From contig CM038053.1 of the NCBI GenBank assembly GCA_021397845.1, positions 88,907,157-88,971,156 on the forward strand: a stretch of 64,000 nt of DNA, given 5' to 3'. Made by a program: the position numbers and the translations under genes. The DNA comes from Areca catechu (taxonomy: Eukaryota > Streptophyta > Magnoliopsida > Arecales > Arecaceae). This document shows positions 1 through 10,745 of the stretch, piece by piece; the first letter of the stretch is position 1; each line of letters begins with the position of its first letter. Under the pieces are notes generated by a model. It saw only the letters and a list, made by a program, of their open reading frames with translations. It searched no databases and was not told the DNA's origin.

Positions 1-528
1 GTTGGAGCGACAGAATGGGAAGAAGTTCGAAAGGAAAGTAAGCAATGGGGAAGAAGAACGTTACCTTTCGCGGAGGTCCCCCGGGTGCATTTTATAGGCA
101 CAGAGTGCTGCCAAATCCTGTTGGGGGAGCAAGCTAGGAAAGCCCGGATATACCCCCAAGAGGATGGGCGTGGAGGCGAGATCGTGGGTGGCAGCGTGTC
201 AGGTGTGTCAGAGCAGTGGCCATGCACTGGAATTTGTTACAACGAAATGTCAGAGCTGCAGGAGAGAAGAAGTCCTTGGAAACTTCGAGCGACCTTTCAG
301 CAGTGGGTCAGTTGATTTCCTAGAAGCTGACCGGGGCACCCAGCGATATCTCCAGGAGTCGATCGGAGCATCCAGAGTGGCCGTCGCATGGGCGGTAAGA
401 TGCCTGCCAGCCTTCAAAGCCCCCGGGCCAGCTCTTTGGGTAAGCCGACCAGGGAGTCGGACTTCACGGAGACCAGCCGACCGGACGCCAGGGCCGGTCC
501 AATCGGGGACTAGCCGAACGGGCACATC
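1..528. other. Unassigned GC-rich segment, possibly an LTR end
   Basis: This segment is clearly richer in G and C than the chromovirus pol fragment that follows. Short ORFs exist in several frames but none resembles a family I know. It stops near 528 with GGGCACATCA, a terminus of the same style as the LTR ends elsewhere in the window (GCATCA), and pol-like coding resumes at once. A TATA-like TTTTATAGG lies near 90. I infer the 3' end of an LTR element inserted in K, but the left side is outside the window and no target duplication can be tested. Confidence 0.3.
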
Positions 529-1260
529 AAGTATCATTTGAGTTTATTTTGTTATTTGGTGTCATCCATGCATAAGTATGTCGAATCATATGCACAACAT
601 CTTAAGGATTTGCACAGAGAGATTAGCAAGATAATCCCAACGAGCAATGAGAGTTACAAGCATATGGCAGATTCTCATAGAAGGGCCAAAGAATTTCAAG
701 TAGGGGACTTTGTGATGATCAAGCTAAAACCTGAACAGTTTCCATCGAAAACTATGAAGAAACTCCTTGCCCGTGGTGCAGGTCCTTTCAAAATAATAAA
801 AAAAAAAGGTCATAATGCTTATGTGCTGGACCTACCTTCTGACTTTGGCAATAGCTTTACTTTTAATATCTTAGATCTAGTAGGATACAAGAAGACCACA
901 ATGATTTCCAGTGAGTTCATAGAACCTGATCCATCCCTTGAGAGTGCACCAACCCCAGAGTGTCCACCAACCACACTACCAAAGTGGGGAGAAAGAATTG
1001 AAAGGGTCATAGATGACAAGATTGTCACTACCCAGAATAAAGATTACCAACGATACTTGGTACATTGGCAAGGTTGACCTGATTCTGAAGATTCATGGAT
1101 CACTCAAGAAGAACTGCAAAGGATCAACCCAGATCTACTTAAATACTACCAAATCCAAAATGATCCATACTCGTCAGGGCTGAGTTTTTTTCACCCGGGG
1201 AGAATTAATGAGGACATTGGCAAGAAGAAGAAACTACAAACTAACAATCTTTGGTTTTAG
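529..1260 (+). pseudogene. Chromovirus pol 3' end: integrase C-terminus plus chromodomain (element K)
   Basis: The translation matches the end of the B and C polyproteins: the segment AQHLKDLHREI, the GDFVMIKLKPEQFP integrase C-terminal barrel, NAYVLDLP, and a chromodomain containing YQRYLVHWQG. In a Ty3/gypsy polyprotein this part binds DNA and methylated histone tails and directs integration. An in-frame TGA at 1075-1077 breaks the chromodomain. Reading continues in frame to TAG at 1258-1260, so the last codons lie inside the LTR that starts at 1206, as in B, C and E. Upstream gag, protease, RT and the integrase core are absent here. It is a dead fragment. Confidence 0.85.
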
Positions 1261-1425
1261 TTCAATCTTTTTTTTATGTTCCTACCAATATATGAAGAAG
1301 AAATCTAACTTTATGAAGCACCTCTTGAAGACTCCTAATTCCATTTGAATGAAGCAAGTATAAAATGTTCAAGTCCACAAATAAAACTAGTAAAGACCCC
1401 TTCTTTTCCAAGTCCATGGGCCGGC

Positions 1426-1467
1426 TGATGCAGAACGGAAGCTCTGATACCAAAAATGATGCAGAAC
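1426..1467 (-). repeat. 31-bp LTR-terminal duplication carrying a primer-site copy (solo LTR S)
   Basis: TGATGCAGAAC occurs at 1426 and again at 1457, exactly 31 bp apart. Between them lies CTCTGATACCA, the reverse complement of a tRNA-Met primer site. The outer copy directly abuts the CCGGC target duplication, so the whole unit belongs to the LTR. Confidence 0.85.
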
Positions 1468-3273
1468 AAAGAACAAAAAGCGTATGCGGAAGTAAAATTA
1501 ATATTAATTCTTTTTTTTTTTTTATTTCAGAAATTGGCTTTGACTCAAAGTAAAGTTAAACTAAGTTGAAGGAAACTAGGTAAGGATTGAAAGCATAATT
1601 TAGAAAAACTAAATTATCAGAGTAGTTCAGAAGTAACGGATCGCTGGGGGTTGAGAAACTCCCAGACCTAGGGTTTCACTCTGAACTTTCAACAGGACAG
1701 AAATAAAGAGAAGAGATGGTTTACCAACCAGACAGTGATCTTCACAGAATTTGGGTGGAAGAACTCTCTCGAGCAGATTGTTGGATCCTCGGAGTCGGCA
1801 ATCTTCGCAATGGATCCTCCAATACTGGCCTCATGGCTGGGTCGGCTTCTCCTGGACTCAAGATCTGGGAAGAAGAAAAACAAGTGATGGATTCAGAGAC
1901 TCGGGGAAGGATTTACCAGTTCGAAGAACTTGAAGGCTGATATCGTTGAGATCCAGATTCTCTTGAAGGCTGATTCGACTCCCTCTGGAAAGAGCTTTGG
2001 ATCTGAAGTATCCGGACTGTAGCTGGGTGCTGGTGGTCGGCCTGGACTTGGAGAGAATGGCCGTGAGAGGTGGGATATGCTAGGGCTTGGTGGAAAGAGA
2101 AGGGTGATGGGCGGCTAGGGTTTGGGAGTGAAGTGGCTAACCTAGGGTTGGGGTTTTGGAGATCTCACACCTCCTCAAGGTTCCTGGGGAACCCGAATTT
2201 ACTCCCTCACGGAGCTCCACACCTGGATGCAAGTGCGGAAGAGAGAAAACACAGAGTTTGCTCACTAAAAAAAATTTGGTTTCATTCATCTTATTGATTT
2301 AAACTTACAAGAGGGGTTTAATTTATAAGGCTTTACAAGGGAGTAGGGTTTTACATCTTCCCATGTGGGACTAAAGGAGGGGATCTACAAATCAGGATAA
2401 ATCATACACATATGGTCGGCCAAGGTACCAAAAAAATTTGATTTGGGTTATAAAAGGCAGGTAGATGGCGCCTCCTTGTTTGGATCTTCAAGAGAATTTT
2501 TTTCCTTCCATGGATCAACTCTTTTGGACTCCTCCTTTTCTTCCTCCCTAAGTCAAGGCCCTTCGCATCTTTGTTTTGGACATTTTTGGCAGGTAGTGGG
2601 GGTGTCTCCTAGTATCTCTCCATGAATCAAGGATTTTTCCTTCATGGTTTAGCTCTTTTGGACACCTCCTAGTCTTGCTCCACAAGTTTAGGCTTCTTCC
2701 TTTCATGGCTTTGGCACTTTAGAAAACTTTTGGGTGCCTCCTCGATTTTCTCCCCAAGACATGCTCTCTTCCCTTTTATAACTTGGGTTTTTATTGAACA
2801 TTGTGGGGAACCTCCTTGATCCTCTCTTCAAGAAAAATTCTTGCCATCCTGGCTTGGGTTTATCTGGAAAGAAGTTGGCTCCTCCTTGGATTGAGGTATC
2901 TTGATGGATTTCTCCCCCAAGTGGCGCATGAAAGAAGGGACCTGCTTTCTTGTGGTGTGGGGACCAAGACACACTGGATGGAGATGTGGCGCCTCCTGGA
3001 CTCTGGCGTGTGGTTGGGAGTGTGGCACCCACTTGCTTGGTCCTGGGAGAAAATGTGGCACCTTGGAGAAGACCTAGACCACTACTAGGACTTGTATTGA
3101 GTCAACATGACTCAACAAAATTTAAATTGTAGGGAAATACAGACTCAAACTAAAATTGAGTTGACCAAGTCAACCCTTATTACAAAACCAGAAAACCCTA
3201 ATTCTTCGGGCAATGTCAATCAGAGATCCAGATGGAGCCCTGAAGTCTTCTTCTGAGTCTGGTGCCCGCACCA
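1426..3273 (-). mobile_element. Solo LTR S of the H-type chromovirus family
   Basis: A single 1848-bp LTR in reverse orientation, from TGATGCAGAAC on the left to GCCCGCACCA on the right, flanked by a perfect 5-bp duplication CCGGC (1421-1425 and 3274-3278). No internal sequence remains, the usual outcome of recombination between two LTRs of one element. Its left terminus carries the same 31-bp extension with an embedded primer-site sequence found in both LTRs of H. A minus-strand TATA lies at 2319-2330, and the palindrome TGAGTCAACATGACTCA at 3098-3114. Confidence 0.9.
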
Positions 3274-3654
3274 CCGGCCAAGATCATCTACATTGAAGCT
3301 TATCTTGGACAAACCAAGCTATGAAGAATTCATCTACTTTGGGGCCTATTGAAAGATCAAACATAAAAGGACATGTGGAAGGATTGGATGAAGACAAGTG
3401 TTTCAAGGAGATGGTGCCACATGGAGCTTCTAGGATGATGTAGAACGAAGGACATGAAGAAAACCTATTGTTATTTTGAAAAGAGGAAAAACACCTAAAG
3501 CAAATCAAGGATCGTGGGAGGGCTAAGAAGCCTCCGGGACTAGGATAGAACGACCCCCGAAAATCCTAAAATGACTGGGCTCTTTTGGTTTTTTTTAAAA
3601 TTTTTTTTTCTTGGCGGAGATGGCGAAGGAACGATGGGGATGGGAGGCTGGGAC

Positions 3655-4025
3655 GGGAACTCCGAGACCTTGGGACTCATCCTAACGAAGAGACCGTCCA
3701 CCTCTAAGGCATTACGCCCTCCTCAATACTTAGAGGCGCTAGGATGGATCTCAGGGTCGCGAAGGACGGGGATGGGGGAGAACTCCTAGACCTTGGGACT
3801 CATCCTAACGAAGAGACCGTCCACCTCTAAGGCATTACGCCCTCCTCAATACTTAGAGGTGCTAGGATGGATATCAAGGTCACGAAGGACGGGGGGGTGG
3901 GGGAGAACTCATGGATCTTGGGACTCACCCTAACGAAGAGACCGTCCACCTCTAAGGCATTACGCCCTCCTCAGTACTTAGAGGCGCTAGGATGGTTCTC
4001 AAGACCACGAGGGGAAGACGCGAAG
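3655..4025. repeat. Three tandem 123-125-bp units, each with an 8-bp inverted repeat
   Basis: TGGGACTCA recurs at 3671, 3794 and 3919. Each unit contains CCTCTAAG and, about 20 bases later, CTTAGAGG (first unit 3701-3708 and 3729-3736), a perfect stem. The array lies downstream of the TATA box in transcription sense, so it would be in the RNA. Confidence 0.85.
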
Positions 4026-4479
4026 GTGAGAGGGGGAAAGGAGATACTTGGGGCCACACACCCCTCGATGTCCCGAAGGATGAAGGAAAAAGAAGGGCCT
4101 CAGCCTAGAACCACACACTGAAAGAACACTCAAAAATTTCGTTCAACTATTTTTTTTTACAAGACGAGTATGGGTATTTATAGATGCCCATATCCCTTTT
4201 GAAATTCAAAAATAAAATCCCCTGAAATCCTCTCTTGATTTTGAAATCAAATTCAAAATCAAAATCCCCAAATTTCCCAAATTACATCCATTAAAAAAAA
4301 TTACCAAATAAATCCCGTTTATTTGAATTTTGAAATCCCCTCCGCTTTGAAACTCATGCTACTCCAAAAATCGCGCAAAACAACTCTTCTTCCACTGCTT
4401 TGAGAAGCATGCAGAAGCTTCATTTGGCTACTCTGAAAAGCATTCAGAAGCTCCCTTCATGGTCGAGCAACAGGGGCAT

Positions 4480-4918
4480 CTGGATCTTCGGCACCCGGTC
4501 CAGCGGGCGGCGGCGGGGTGGCCTGGTGGCGCGCCGGCTGGCGGACGACGGCGGCGGGGCAGCACGGCGGCGGGGCGGCACGACGGCGGCGACGGCTGTG
4601 GATGATCGTTGGTCTTCCACGGTCCGCGGGACTTCCCACGGGCGTGAGGCCCATCGGGCGACGGCAGGACGGCCTGGTGGCGTGCCAGCGGGTGGACAGC
4701 GGCGGCGGGGCAGTACGGCGGCGGGGCGGCACGACGGCGGCGGCGAACGGTGGCGGCGGCCGTGGATGACCGTTGGTCTTCCACGGTCCGCGGGTCTTCC
4801 CACAGGCGTGAGGCCCAGCGGGATGCCGGCGGGGCGACCGGGCGGCGGATCGGCGGAGCGCCGGCGGGTGGGCGGCGGTGGCGGGGGTCGGGCACGGCCG
4901 ATCGCGGACCGGTGGGGC
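4480..4918. repeat. GC-rich CGG/GGC low-complexity block in M LTR 1
   Basis: A sharp rise in GC content made of degenerate CGGCGG-type triplets. A segment with the words GTTGGTCTTCCACGGTCCGC and CGTGAGGCCCA occurs twice, about 160 bp apart. It lies upstream of the TATA box in transcription sense, in the U3 region. The corresponding block of the other LTR differs by indels. Confidence 0.8.
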
Positions 4919-5134
4919 AAAAAAAATCGAAAAAAAAAAGCCTTTGTGATTTTTTTGGAGGTTGAAGGAGATAGGAATAGCCTGGAATAAAGTTGGAATA
5001 ACACCGGGATAACATGGGAATAAAGGGAATAGGTGGAATAGAGAAAATAACTAAAATACAAAAATTCTAATTTTTTTTTTTTTAATTCTAAAAAATAAAA
5101 GGTGAAACCCGGATAGGTTTCGGGTCCCCCATCA

Positions 5135-5217
5135 TTCTCCTGCAGCACGAAGAACTCGACTCCGTCGAGTTCGAGGACTAAGCAAATCCTAGCCCGCTGC
5201 TAGCTCTGATACCAAAT
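5135..5217 (-). other. Complete 83-bp internal region of element M
   Basis: Read on the minus strand it holds the primer site, a spacer, the perfect palindrome AACTCGACGGAGTCGAGTT and the tract GCAGGAGAA directly before the 3' LTR. The palindrome matches the hairpin found before the 3' LTR of the coding elements (CTCGACAGGGTCGAG in F), where the same DNA also encodes protein. Here it encodes nothing, which points to a nucleic-acid role. Confidence 0.8.
5202..5214 (-). promoter_or_regulatory. Primer-binding site of element M
   Basis: The minus strand reads TGGTATCAGAGCT, 12 of 13 bases of the initiator-Met-tRNA site, three bases from the LTR end. Confidence 0.85.
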
Positions 5218-5439
5218 TGATGTAGAATGAAGGACACGAAAAAAACCTATTGTTATTTTGAAAAGAGGAAGAACACCTAAAGCAAATCAAGGATCGTGGG
5301 AGGGCTAAGAAGCCTCCGAGACTAGGATAGAACGACCCCCGAAAATCCTAAAACGATTGGGCTCTTTTGATTTTTTTTAAAATTTTTTTTTCTTGGCGGA
5401 GATGGCGAAGGAACGATGGGGATGGGAGGCTGGGACGGG

Positions 5440-5800
5440 AACTCCTAGACCTTGGGACTCATCATAATGAAGAGACCGTCCACCTCTAAGGCATTACGCC
5501 CTCCTCAATACTTAGAGGCGCTAGGATGGATCTCAGGGTCGCGAAGGACGGGGGTGGGGGAGAACTCCTAGACCTTGGGACTCATCCTAATGAAGAGACC
5601 GTCCACCTCTAAGGCATTATGCCCTCCTCAATACTTAGAGGCGCTAGGATGGATATCAAGGTCACGAAGGACGGGGGGGTGGGGGAGAACTCATGGATCT
5701 TGGGACTCTCCGTAACGAACAGACCGTCCACCTCTAAGGCATTACGCCCTCCTCAGTACTTAGAGGCGCTATGATGGTTCTCAAGACCATGAGGGGAAGA
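5440..5800. repeat. Second copy of the three-unit hairpin array
   Basis: TGGGACTC recurs at 5453, 5576 and 5701, the same 123 and 125 bp spacing as in the other LTR, each unit with CCTCTAAG and CTTAGAGG arms. Confidence 0.85.
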
Positions 5801-5955
5801 CGCGAAGATGGGAGGGAGAAAGGAGATACTTGGGGCCTCACACCCCTCGACGTCCAGAAGGACGAAGGAAAAAGAAGGGCCTCAGCCCAGAACCACACAT
5901 TGAAAGAACACTCAAAAATTTCATTCAACTATTTTTTTTTTACAAGAGGAGTATG

Positions 5956-5967
5956 GGTATTTATAGA
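5956..5967 (-). promoter_or_regulatory. TATA box of the M 5' LTR
   Basis: The minus strand reads TCTATAAATACC, a near-consensus plant TATA, well inside the LTR. Confidence 0.65.
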
Positions 5968-6274
5968 TGCCCATATCCCTTTTGAAATTCAAAAATAAAA
6001 TCCCCTGAAATCCTCTCTTGATTTTGAAATCAAATTCAAAATCAAAATTCCCAAATTTCTCAAATTACATCCATTAAAAAAAATTACCAAGTAAATCCCA
6101 TTTATTTGAATTTTGAAATCCCCTCTGCTCTGAAACTCGTGCTACTCCAAAAATCGTGCAAAACAACTCTTCTTCCACCACTTTGAGAAGCGTGCAGAAG
6201 CTTCATTTGGCTGCTCTGAAAAGCATGCGAAAGCTCCCTTCACGGTCGAGCAACAGGGGCATCTGGATCATCGG

Positions 6275-6719
6275 CACCCGGCCCAGCGGGCGGCGGCGGG
6301 GTGGCCTGGTGGCGCGCCGGCGGGCGGACGGTGGCGGCGGGGCGGCACGGCAGCTGGGCGACATGACGGCGATGGTGAACGGCGGCGGCGGCCGTTGATG
6401 ACTGTTGGTCTTCTATGGTCCGCGGGTCTTCCCACGGGCGTGAGGCACAGCGGGCGGCGGCGGGACGTCCTAGTGGCACGGCGGCGGGCGGACGGTGACG
6501 GCGGGGCGGCACGGCGGCGGGGTGGGACGACGGCGACGGCGAACAGCAACGACGGACGTGGATGACCGTTGGTCTTCCACGGTCCGCTGGTCTTCCCACG
6601 GGCATGAGGCCCAGCGGGATGCCGGCGGGGCGGCCGGGCGGCGGATCGGCGGAGCACCGGCGGGCGGGCGGGCGGCGGTGGAGGGGGTCGGGCACGGCCG
6701 ATCGCGGACCGGTGGGGCA
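6275..6719. repeat. GC-rich low-complexity block in M LTR 2
   Basis: Counterpart of 4480-4918, with the same paired segment GTTGGTCTTC...GGTCCGC...GTGAGGC. Apparent ORFs on both strands (up to 206 residues, Arg/Pro/Ala-rich) reflect composition only. Confidence 0.8.
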
Positions 6720-7057
6720 AAAAAATTGAAAAAAAAAGGCCTCTGTGATTTTTTTGGAGGTTGAAGGAGATAGGAATAGCCTGGAATAAAGTTGGAATAA
6801 CACCGGGATAACATGGGAATAAAGGGAATAGGTGGAATAGCGGGAATAACTAAAATACAAAAATTCTAAATTTTTTTTTTTTAAATTCTAAAAAATAAAA
6901 GGTGAAACCCGGATAGGTTTCGGGTCCCCCATCATTGGACTTTCTCTTGTTAGGATTAGTTAGACTAGAAAATAATTATGTAATTAGTTACCAACTAAAT
7001 CTAAATTAGTTGGCTTCTTAATCCACCTTTTTCCCACCCATTATGGCTACCCTTGGC

Positions 7058-7067
7058 CTATAAATAG
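7058..7067 (+). promoter_or_regulatory. TATA box of the K LTR
   Basis: CTATAAATAG, about 800 bp before the inferred LTR end, matching the TATA-to-end distance in B. Confidence 0.6.
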
Positions 7068-7857
7068 GATCAAGGCCTCCTCTTCTAAGGTAATGAATTA
7101 CTTGAGTTGAATGAAAGCTTGCTAGTTTGTGTTCTCTTCCACCTTGCCAAGTTCATGAGTTTTTCTTGAAATTTTGAGTGTTTCTCTTGAAGTTTGAGTT
7201 GGAGTGCTGAGTTTGAGAGTGAGTTTGAGTATGTGCCTTGAGTTTGAGAGACCTTAGTTCCATTTCCAAGCTCTTCTACTTAGGATCGAAGTAGTCCAAG
7301 AAGGATGGGATGTGCTACCCAAAAATTCAGCAACATTCTTCAAAAACTTTCACTTTTCTTGTTGAATTCATTCATTTTCTTTCATTCCTTCACCACCACG
7401 ACCTCATTTTGGATAATTTGCATGTTTTTCTTGATGATTTGAAGCTGAAGATGAAGGCTCCATGCCAAGGACTAAGCTCCAATGGTAAATCCAAGTAGGG
7501 AGTGTAGATATTGTCTCTAGCCTTCAATTCTTGAGTCATGAGTGCTTTCCTTCCATTTGAATCTTGATTTTTCTTCATTGTTGGGAAAACACCCTCTTGA
7601 TCCTTTGATCTGAGATTCTTAAAGGTATCTTAGCCTTGTTTGAGGGTTTCTATGCCCTTAGATCTTCTCTTTTATTTTTTTGAAAGTAAGCTTGCATAAG
7701 GGTGTCAGATTTTCTGCTCACCTAGTTCCCAGATCGAAGTTCTTCATCCCTTCTACCCATGAATCTGGTCATATTTGGAGCTTTAATGCTAGTATGTTGT
7801 TGCTAAGAGAGTATATCACATCTCCACACACCCATTTCATCATGTTCATCCTCCATT

Positions 7858-10515
7858 AGATGTACTGCTACCGGATGATGCCATCTGGCCTCAAGAATGC
7901 TGGCACCACATACCAGCAGCTGGTTAATCAGGTTTTCAAGGTCCAGATTTGCAGAAACGTGCAAGTCTATGTGGACGACATGCTCGTTATAAGCAAGCCT
8001 AGGTCAGACCATGTTGTCGACCTCATGAAAGTCTTCAACAACCTCCGGTAGCATAAGATGATGCTGAACCCGGCAAAGTGTGCTTTCAGTGTAGCAGCAG
8101 GGAAATTTCTTGGCTTCATGATGACCCAAAGAGGAATCAAGGCAAACCCGGAGAAGGTCCAAGCGATCATCGACATGGAACACCCGACCTCGAAAAAGCA
8201 GATGCAATGCCTGATGAGTCGGATCATCGCATTGAGCCAATTCATTTCGAGGTCGGCAGACCGCTACCTTCCTCTCATCAAGGTATTATGCACGATGAAG
8301 AACTTCACCTGGATAGAGGAGTGCAAGGCGGCCTTCGAGGAGCTTAAAGACCTCCTGGCATTGCCACCATTGCTCTCTAGGCTGGAGATGGGAGAGGAGT
8401 TCCTACTATACCTGGTCGTCACCCCTGAAGCCATCAGTTCAGTCCTTGTCTGCATGGATCAGGACGGATCCCAAAAGTTGGTGTACTATGCTAGCAAGAT
8501 CTTTCGGAATGTCGAGATCAGGTACACCCGATCCGAAAAACTTATTTTTGCTCTTATCATGTCTGCTCAGCATCTCATGCCATACTTCCAAGCTCATCTA
8601 ATAATGGTCTTGATGGACCAGCCCCTAAGGGCTGTGCTTAGTCATCTTGACACATTCAGATGTTTGGCCAAGTGTGAAAAAAAGCTCAGCAAGTTCGATA
8701 TCGCGTATCGACCAAGGTCATCCCAGAAGGCCCAGATGCTAGCCAACATCCCGGTCGAGTGCGTGGGACTTGTTGAGGAGCCAGAGTAGACTACCCCAGA
8801 GCACCAAGTGGAGCCCAAAGTCAAGGAGGAGTCCTGGATCCTCCACGTTAATGGTGCATCAAATGCGGGCGGAGGTGGAGCAGGTCTCATTCTCTCAAAT
8901 AGCGATAGAGTTGTAGCTGAATGCGCACTCCACTTCAAGTTCACCAGAACAAATAACTAGGCAAAGTATGAGGCACTCATCATGAGCTTCAAAGTCTCCC
9001 ACGAGCTGGGTGTGCAAAGCCTGAAGGTCTTCACCGACTCCCAACTTGTGGCTGGATAGGTCTCTGGAGAGTACGAAGCCAAAGACCCCCAAATGATGAA
9101 GTATTTGGAGCGGGTCCACTCAAGCATGACAGGTTTTCGATGCTTCATCATCTCTTACATCCCCCGAGGTGAGAATGCTTGCACTGATACACTGTCAAGA
9201 CTTGCGACCTTGCCAAACTCGTCACTGTGGCACGTCCACATCGAGTACCTCAAAAATCCAAGCAACAAAGCTCCCGTAGAGGTGCAGCAAGTCACCCTGG
9301 AGTCGAGCTGGATGGATAGGTACATCAGATACATCATCGATGGCACCCTACCGAAAGATCGAGCAGAGGTCGGCATTATCAAGAAGAAGGCATCACGGTT
9401 CGTCCTCATGGAAGGATTGCTCTACCGCCGATCTTACTCCTATCCACTCCTAAGATGCCTGAGATCCGCAGAGGCAACATTTTTACTCCTGGAGATACAT
9501 GAAGGCCTTTGCAAAAACCATGTCAGGGGGAGGACTCTTGCGTACAAGGCCCTCCAACAAGGATACTACTAGGAGACCAAGAGGGAGGACATTGCTGACT
9601 TCATGAAGAGCTGTGACAGTGCCAGCCCCATGCCAACATACAGTGTCAGCCAGCGGCACCGCTCTCCTAGCTCTTTGCCCCATGGCTGTTCGTCCAGTAG
9701 GGAATGGACATCCTTGGTCCATTTCCCCCTGCATCAGGGCAATGGAAGTTCCTAATAGTGGCCATTGACTATTTAACCAAGTGGGTAGAAGCGGAGCCAC
9801 TAGCACAGATCATGGAGGCCAAGGTCTACCAGTTCTTCTAGAAGTCGATCATCTGCCGCTTTGGGCTCTCCCAAAGCATCATCACCGACAACGGGTAGCA
9901 GTTCGATAACCGGGAGTTTGAAGAGTTTTGTGTCAAGCTCGACATCCAGGATCGCTTCACCTCGGTGGCTCACCCTCAGACCAATGGAGAAGCCGAGGTG
10001 ACCAATCGGACCATTCTCCATGGGCTCAAAACCAGGCTAGACCGAGCCAAGCACAGGTGGGTAGAAGAACTCCCCAGCATTCTTTGGGCCTACTACATAA
10101 TGCCCAGAATGGCAACAGACAAAATGCCTTTCAACCTCACTTTCGGCGTAAAGGCTATTGTTCCAATCGATCTCAGCATGCCCACACTATGGATACAGCA
10201 GTACAATGAGGCAGAGAATCCACCCCACCTTCTTCTCAACCTGGACCTCCTCAAGGAAACCAAGAAAAAGGCCAGATTCCGGATGGTGGCTTACTGGTAG
10301 CGTGTAGCCTAGTACTATAATGGGCGGGTAAAGCCGAAGGTCTTTCGCCCTGGTGACCTGGTGCTACACCGAGCAGAGGGATCTCAGTCACAGGAATGCG
10401 GCAAGCTCTCACCAAACTAAGAAGGCCCCTATAAGGTGGTCAAGGCCCTTCCTCATGGAGCCTATTATCTAGTAGACAAAGATGGTTCCAGATTCCCGCG
10501 CACATGGAACACTTT
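7858..10515 (+). pseudogene. Tat-type pol: partial RT, RNase H, aRNase H, integrase
   Basis: RT enters midway at YCYRMMPSGLKNAG and shows the YVDDM active site. RNase H follows (8300-8770), then an archaeal-type second RNase H (WILHVNGASNAGGGGAG, near 8830), which marks the Tat lineage. The integrase core keeps all three catalytic codons in one frame: Asp 9767 (AIDYLTKWVEAEP), Asp 9887 (ITDNG) and Glu 9995 (EAEV), with exactly 35 residues between the last two. Many stops (for example 8049, 8787, 9058, 9838, 9897) and at least one frameshift near 9600 make it inactive. It would have made the replicative enzymes of T. Confidence 0.9.
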
Positions 10516-10519
10516 CGCC

Positions 10520-10745
10520 CGGAGCCCGGCTCTACGTCACCGAGGCCGGAGCTTGGCTTTCCAGCACCGAGGCCCGGAGCCCAGCTCTCCAGCACCGAGG
10601 CCCAGAGCCCGGCTCTCCGGCATCGATGCCCGGATCCCGGCTCTTCGGCACTGAGGCCCGGAGCCCCGCTCTCCGACACCGAAGCACGGAGCCCGGATCT
10701 CCGGCACCGAATCCTGGAGCCCGGAACTCCGGCATCGAAGCCCGG
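10520..10745 (+). repeat. About eight 28-bp GC-rich tandem repeats
   Basis: The unit is close to CGGAGCCCGGCTCTCCGGCA followed by CCGAGGCC, repeated about eight times just after the integrase C-terminus of T. Because 28 is not a multiple of three, it opens ORFs in several frames on both strands. None is a credible gene. Confidence 0.85.

Larger units (their letters stand above)
3436..5134 (-). repeat. 3' LTR of element M
   Basis: 1699 bp. In transcription sense it runs from a GC-rich block through a TATA box (plus-strand 4173-4184, GGTATTTATAGA) to an array of three hairpin units and the CTACATCA end. The stretches outside the GC-rich block are nearly identical to the other LTR by eye. ORFs of 195-234 residues on both strands come only from the low-complexity GC block and are not genes. 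Confidence 0.85.
3436..6934 (-). mobile_element. Non-coding LTR element M with an 83-bp internal region
   Basis: Two direct repeats of about 1.7 kb (3436-5134 and 5218-6934) enclose only 83 bp. Read on the minus strand, each LTR begins TGATGGGGGACCC and ends CTACATCA. The 83 bp start with a tRNA-Met primer site and end with a short purine run next to the other LTR, so all minimal cis signals are present and correctly placed. Flanks TAGGA (3431-3435) and TTGGA (6935-6939) are a probable target duplication with one mismatch. No protein is encoded, so it would need proteins from another element. Alternatives are a deletion product or a recombinant of two LTRs. Confidence 0.85.
5218..6934 (-). 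repeat. 5' LTR of element M
   Basis: 1717 bp, the partner of 3436-5134. Its TATA is at plus-strand 5956-5967. It drives transcription leftward through the tiny internal region. It has the same three hairpin units and a GC-rich block (about 6275-6719) that has drifted by indels from its partner. Confidence 0.85.
1206..7855 (+). mobile_element. 3' LTR of chromovirus K, split by two insertions
   Basis: The LTR starts after GGGAGAAT as TAATGAGGACATT, which lines up with TGGTGGGGACACC of element D. Its pieces are 1206-1425, 3279-3435 and 6940 to about 7855, roughly 1.3 kb once the solo LTR S and element M are removed. The third piece carries a TATA box (7058) and about 800 bp of downstream R/U5 sequence, a layout like that of B. 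I see no gene in it. The right end is inferred from where Tat-type RT coding begins (about 7858), so the last bases are uncertain. K appears to have entered T inside its RT. Confidence 0.65.

Noticed and set aside
4400..5148. ORFs of 195-234 residues on both strands in the M LTR
   Set aside because: They lie in a CGG/GGC low-complexity block and overlap one another in opposing frames. The paired LTR has different frame breaks. Composition explains them.
6240..6860. 206-residue Arg/Pro/Ala-rich ORF
   Set aside because: Same low-complexity block in the second LTR. No conserved frame with the first.
3436..6934. M as a plain tandem duplication of genomic DNA
   Set aside because: The 83-bp spacer holds a primer site next to one repeat and a purine tract next to the other, and both repeats have matching TG...CA ends.
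7310..7498. 62-residue ORF after the K TATA box
   Set aside because: Short, no similarity, inside the inferred R/U5 region.
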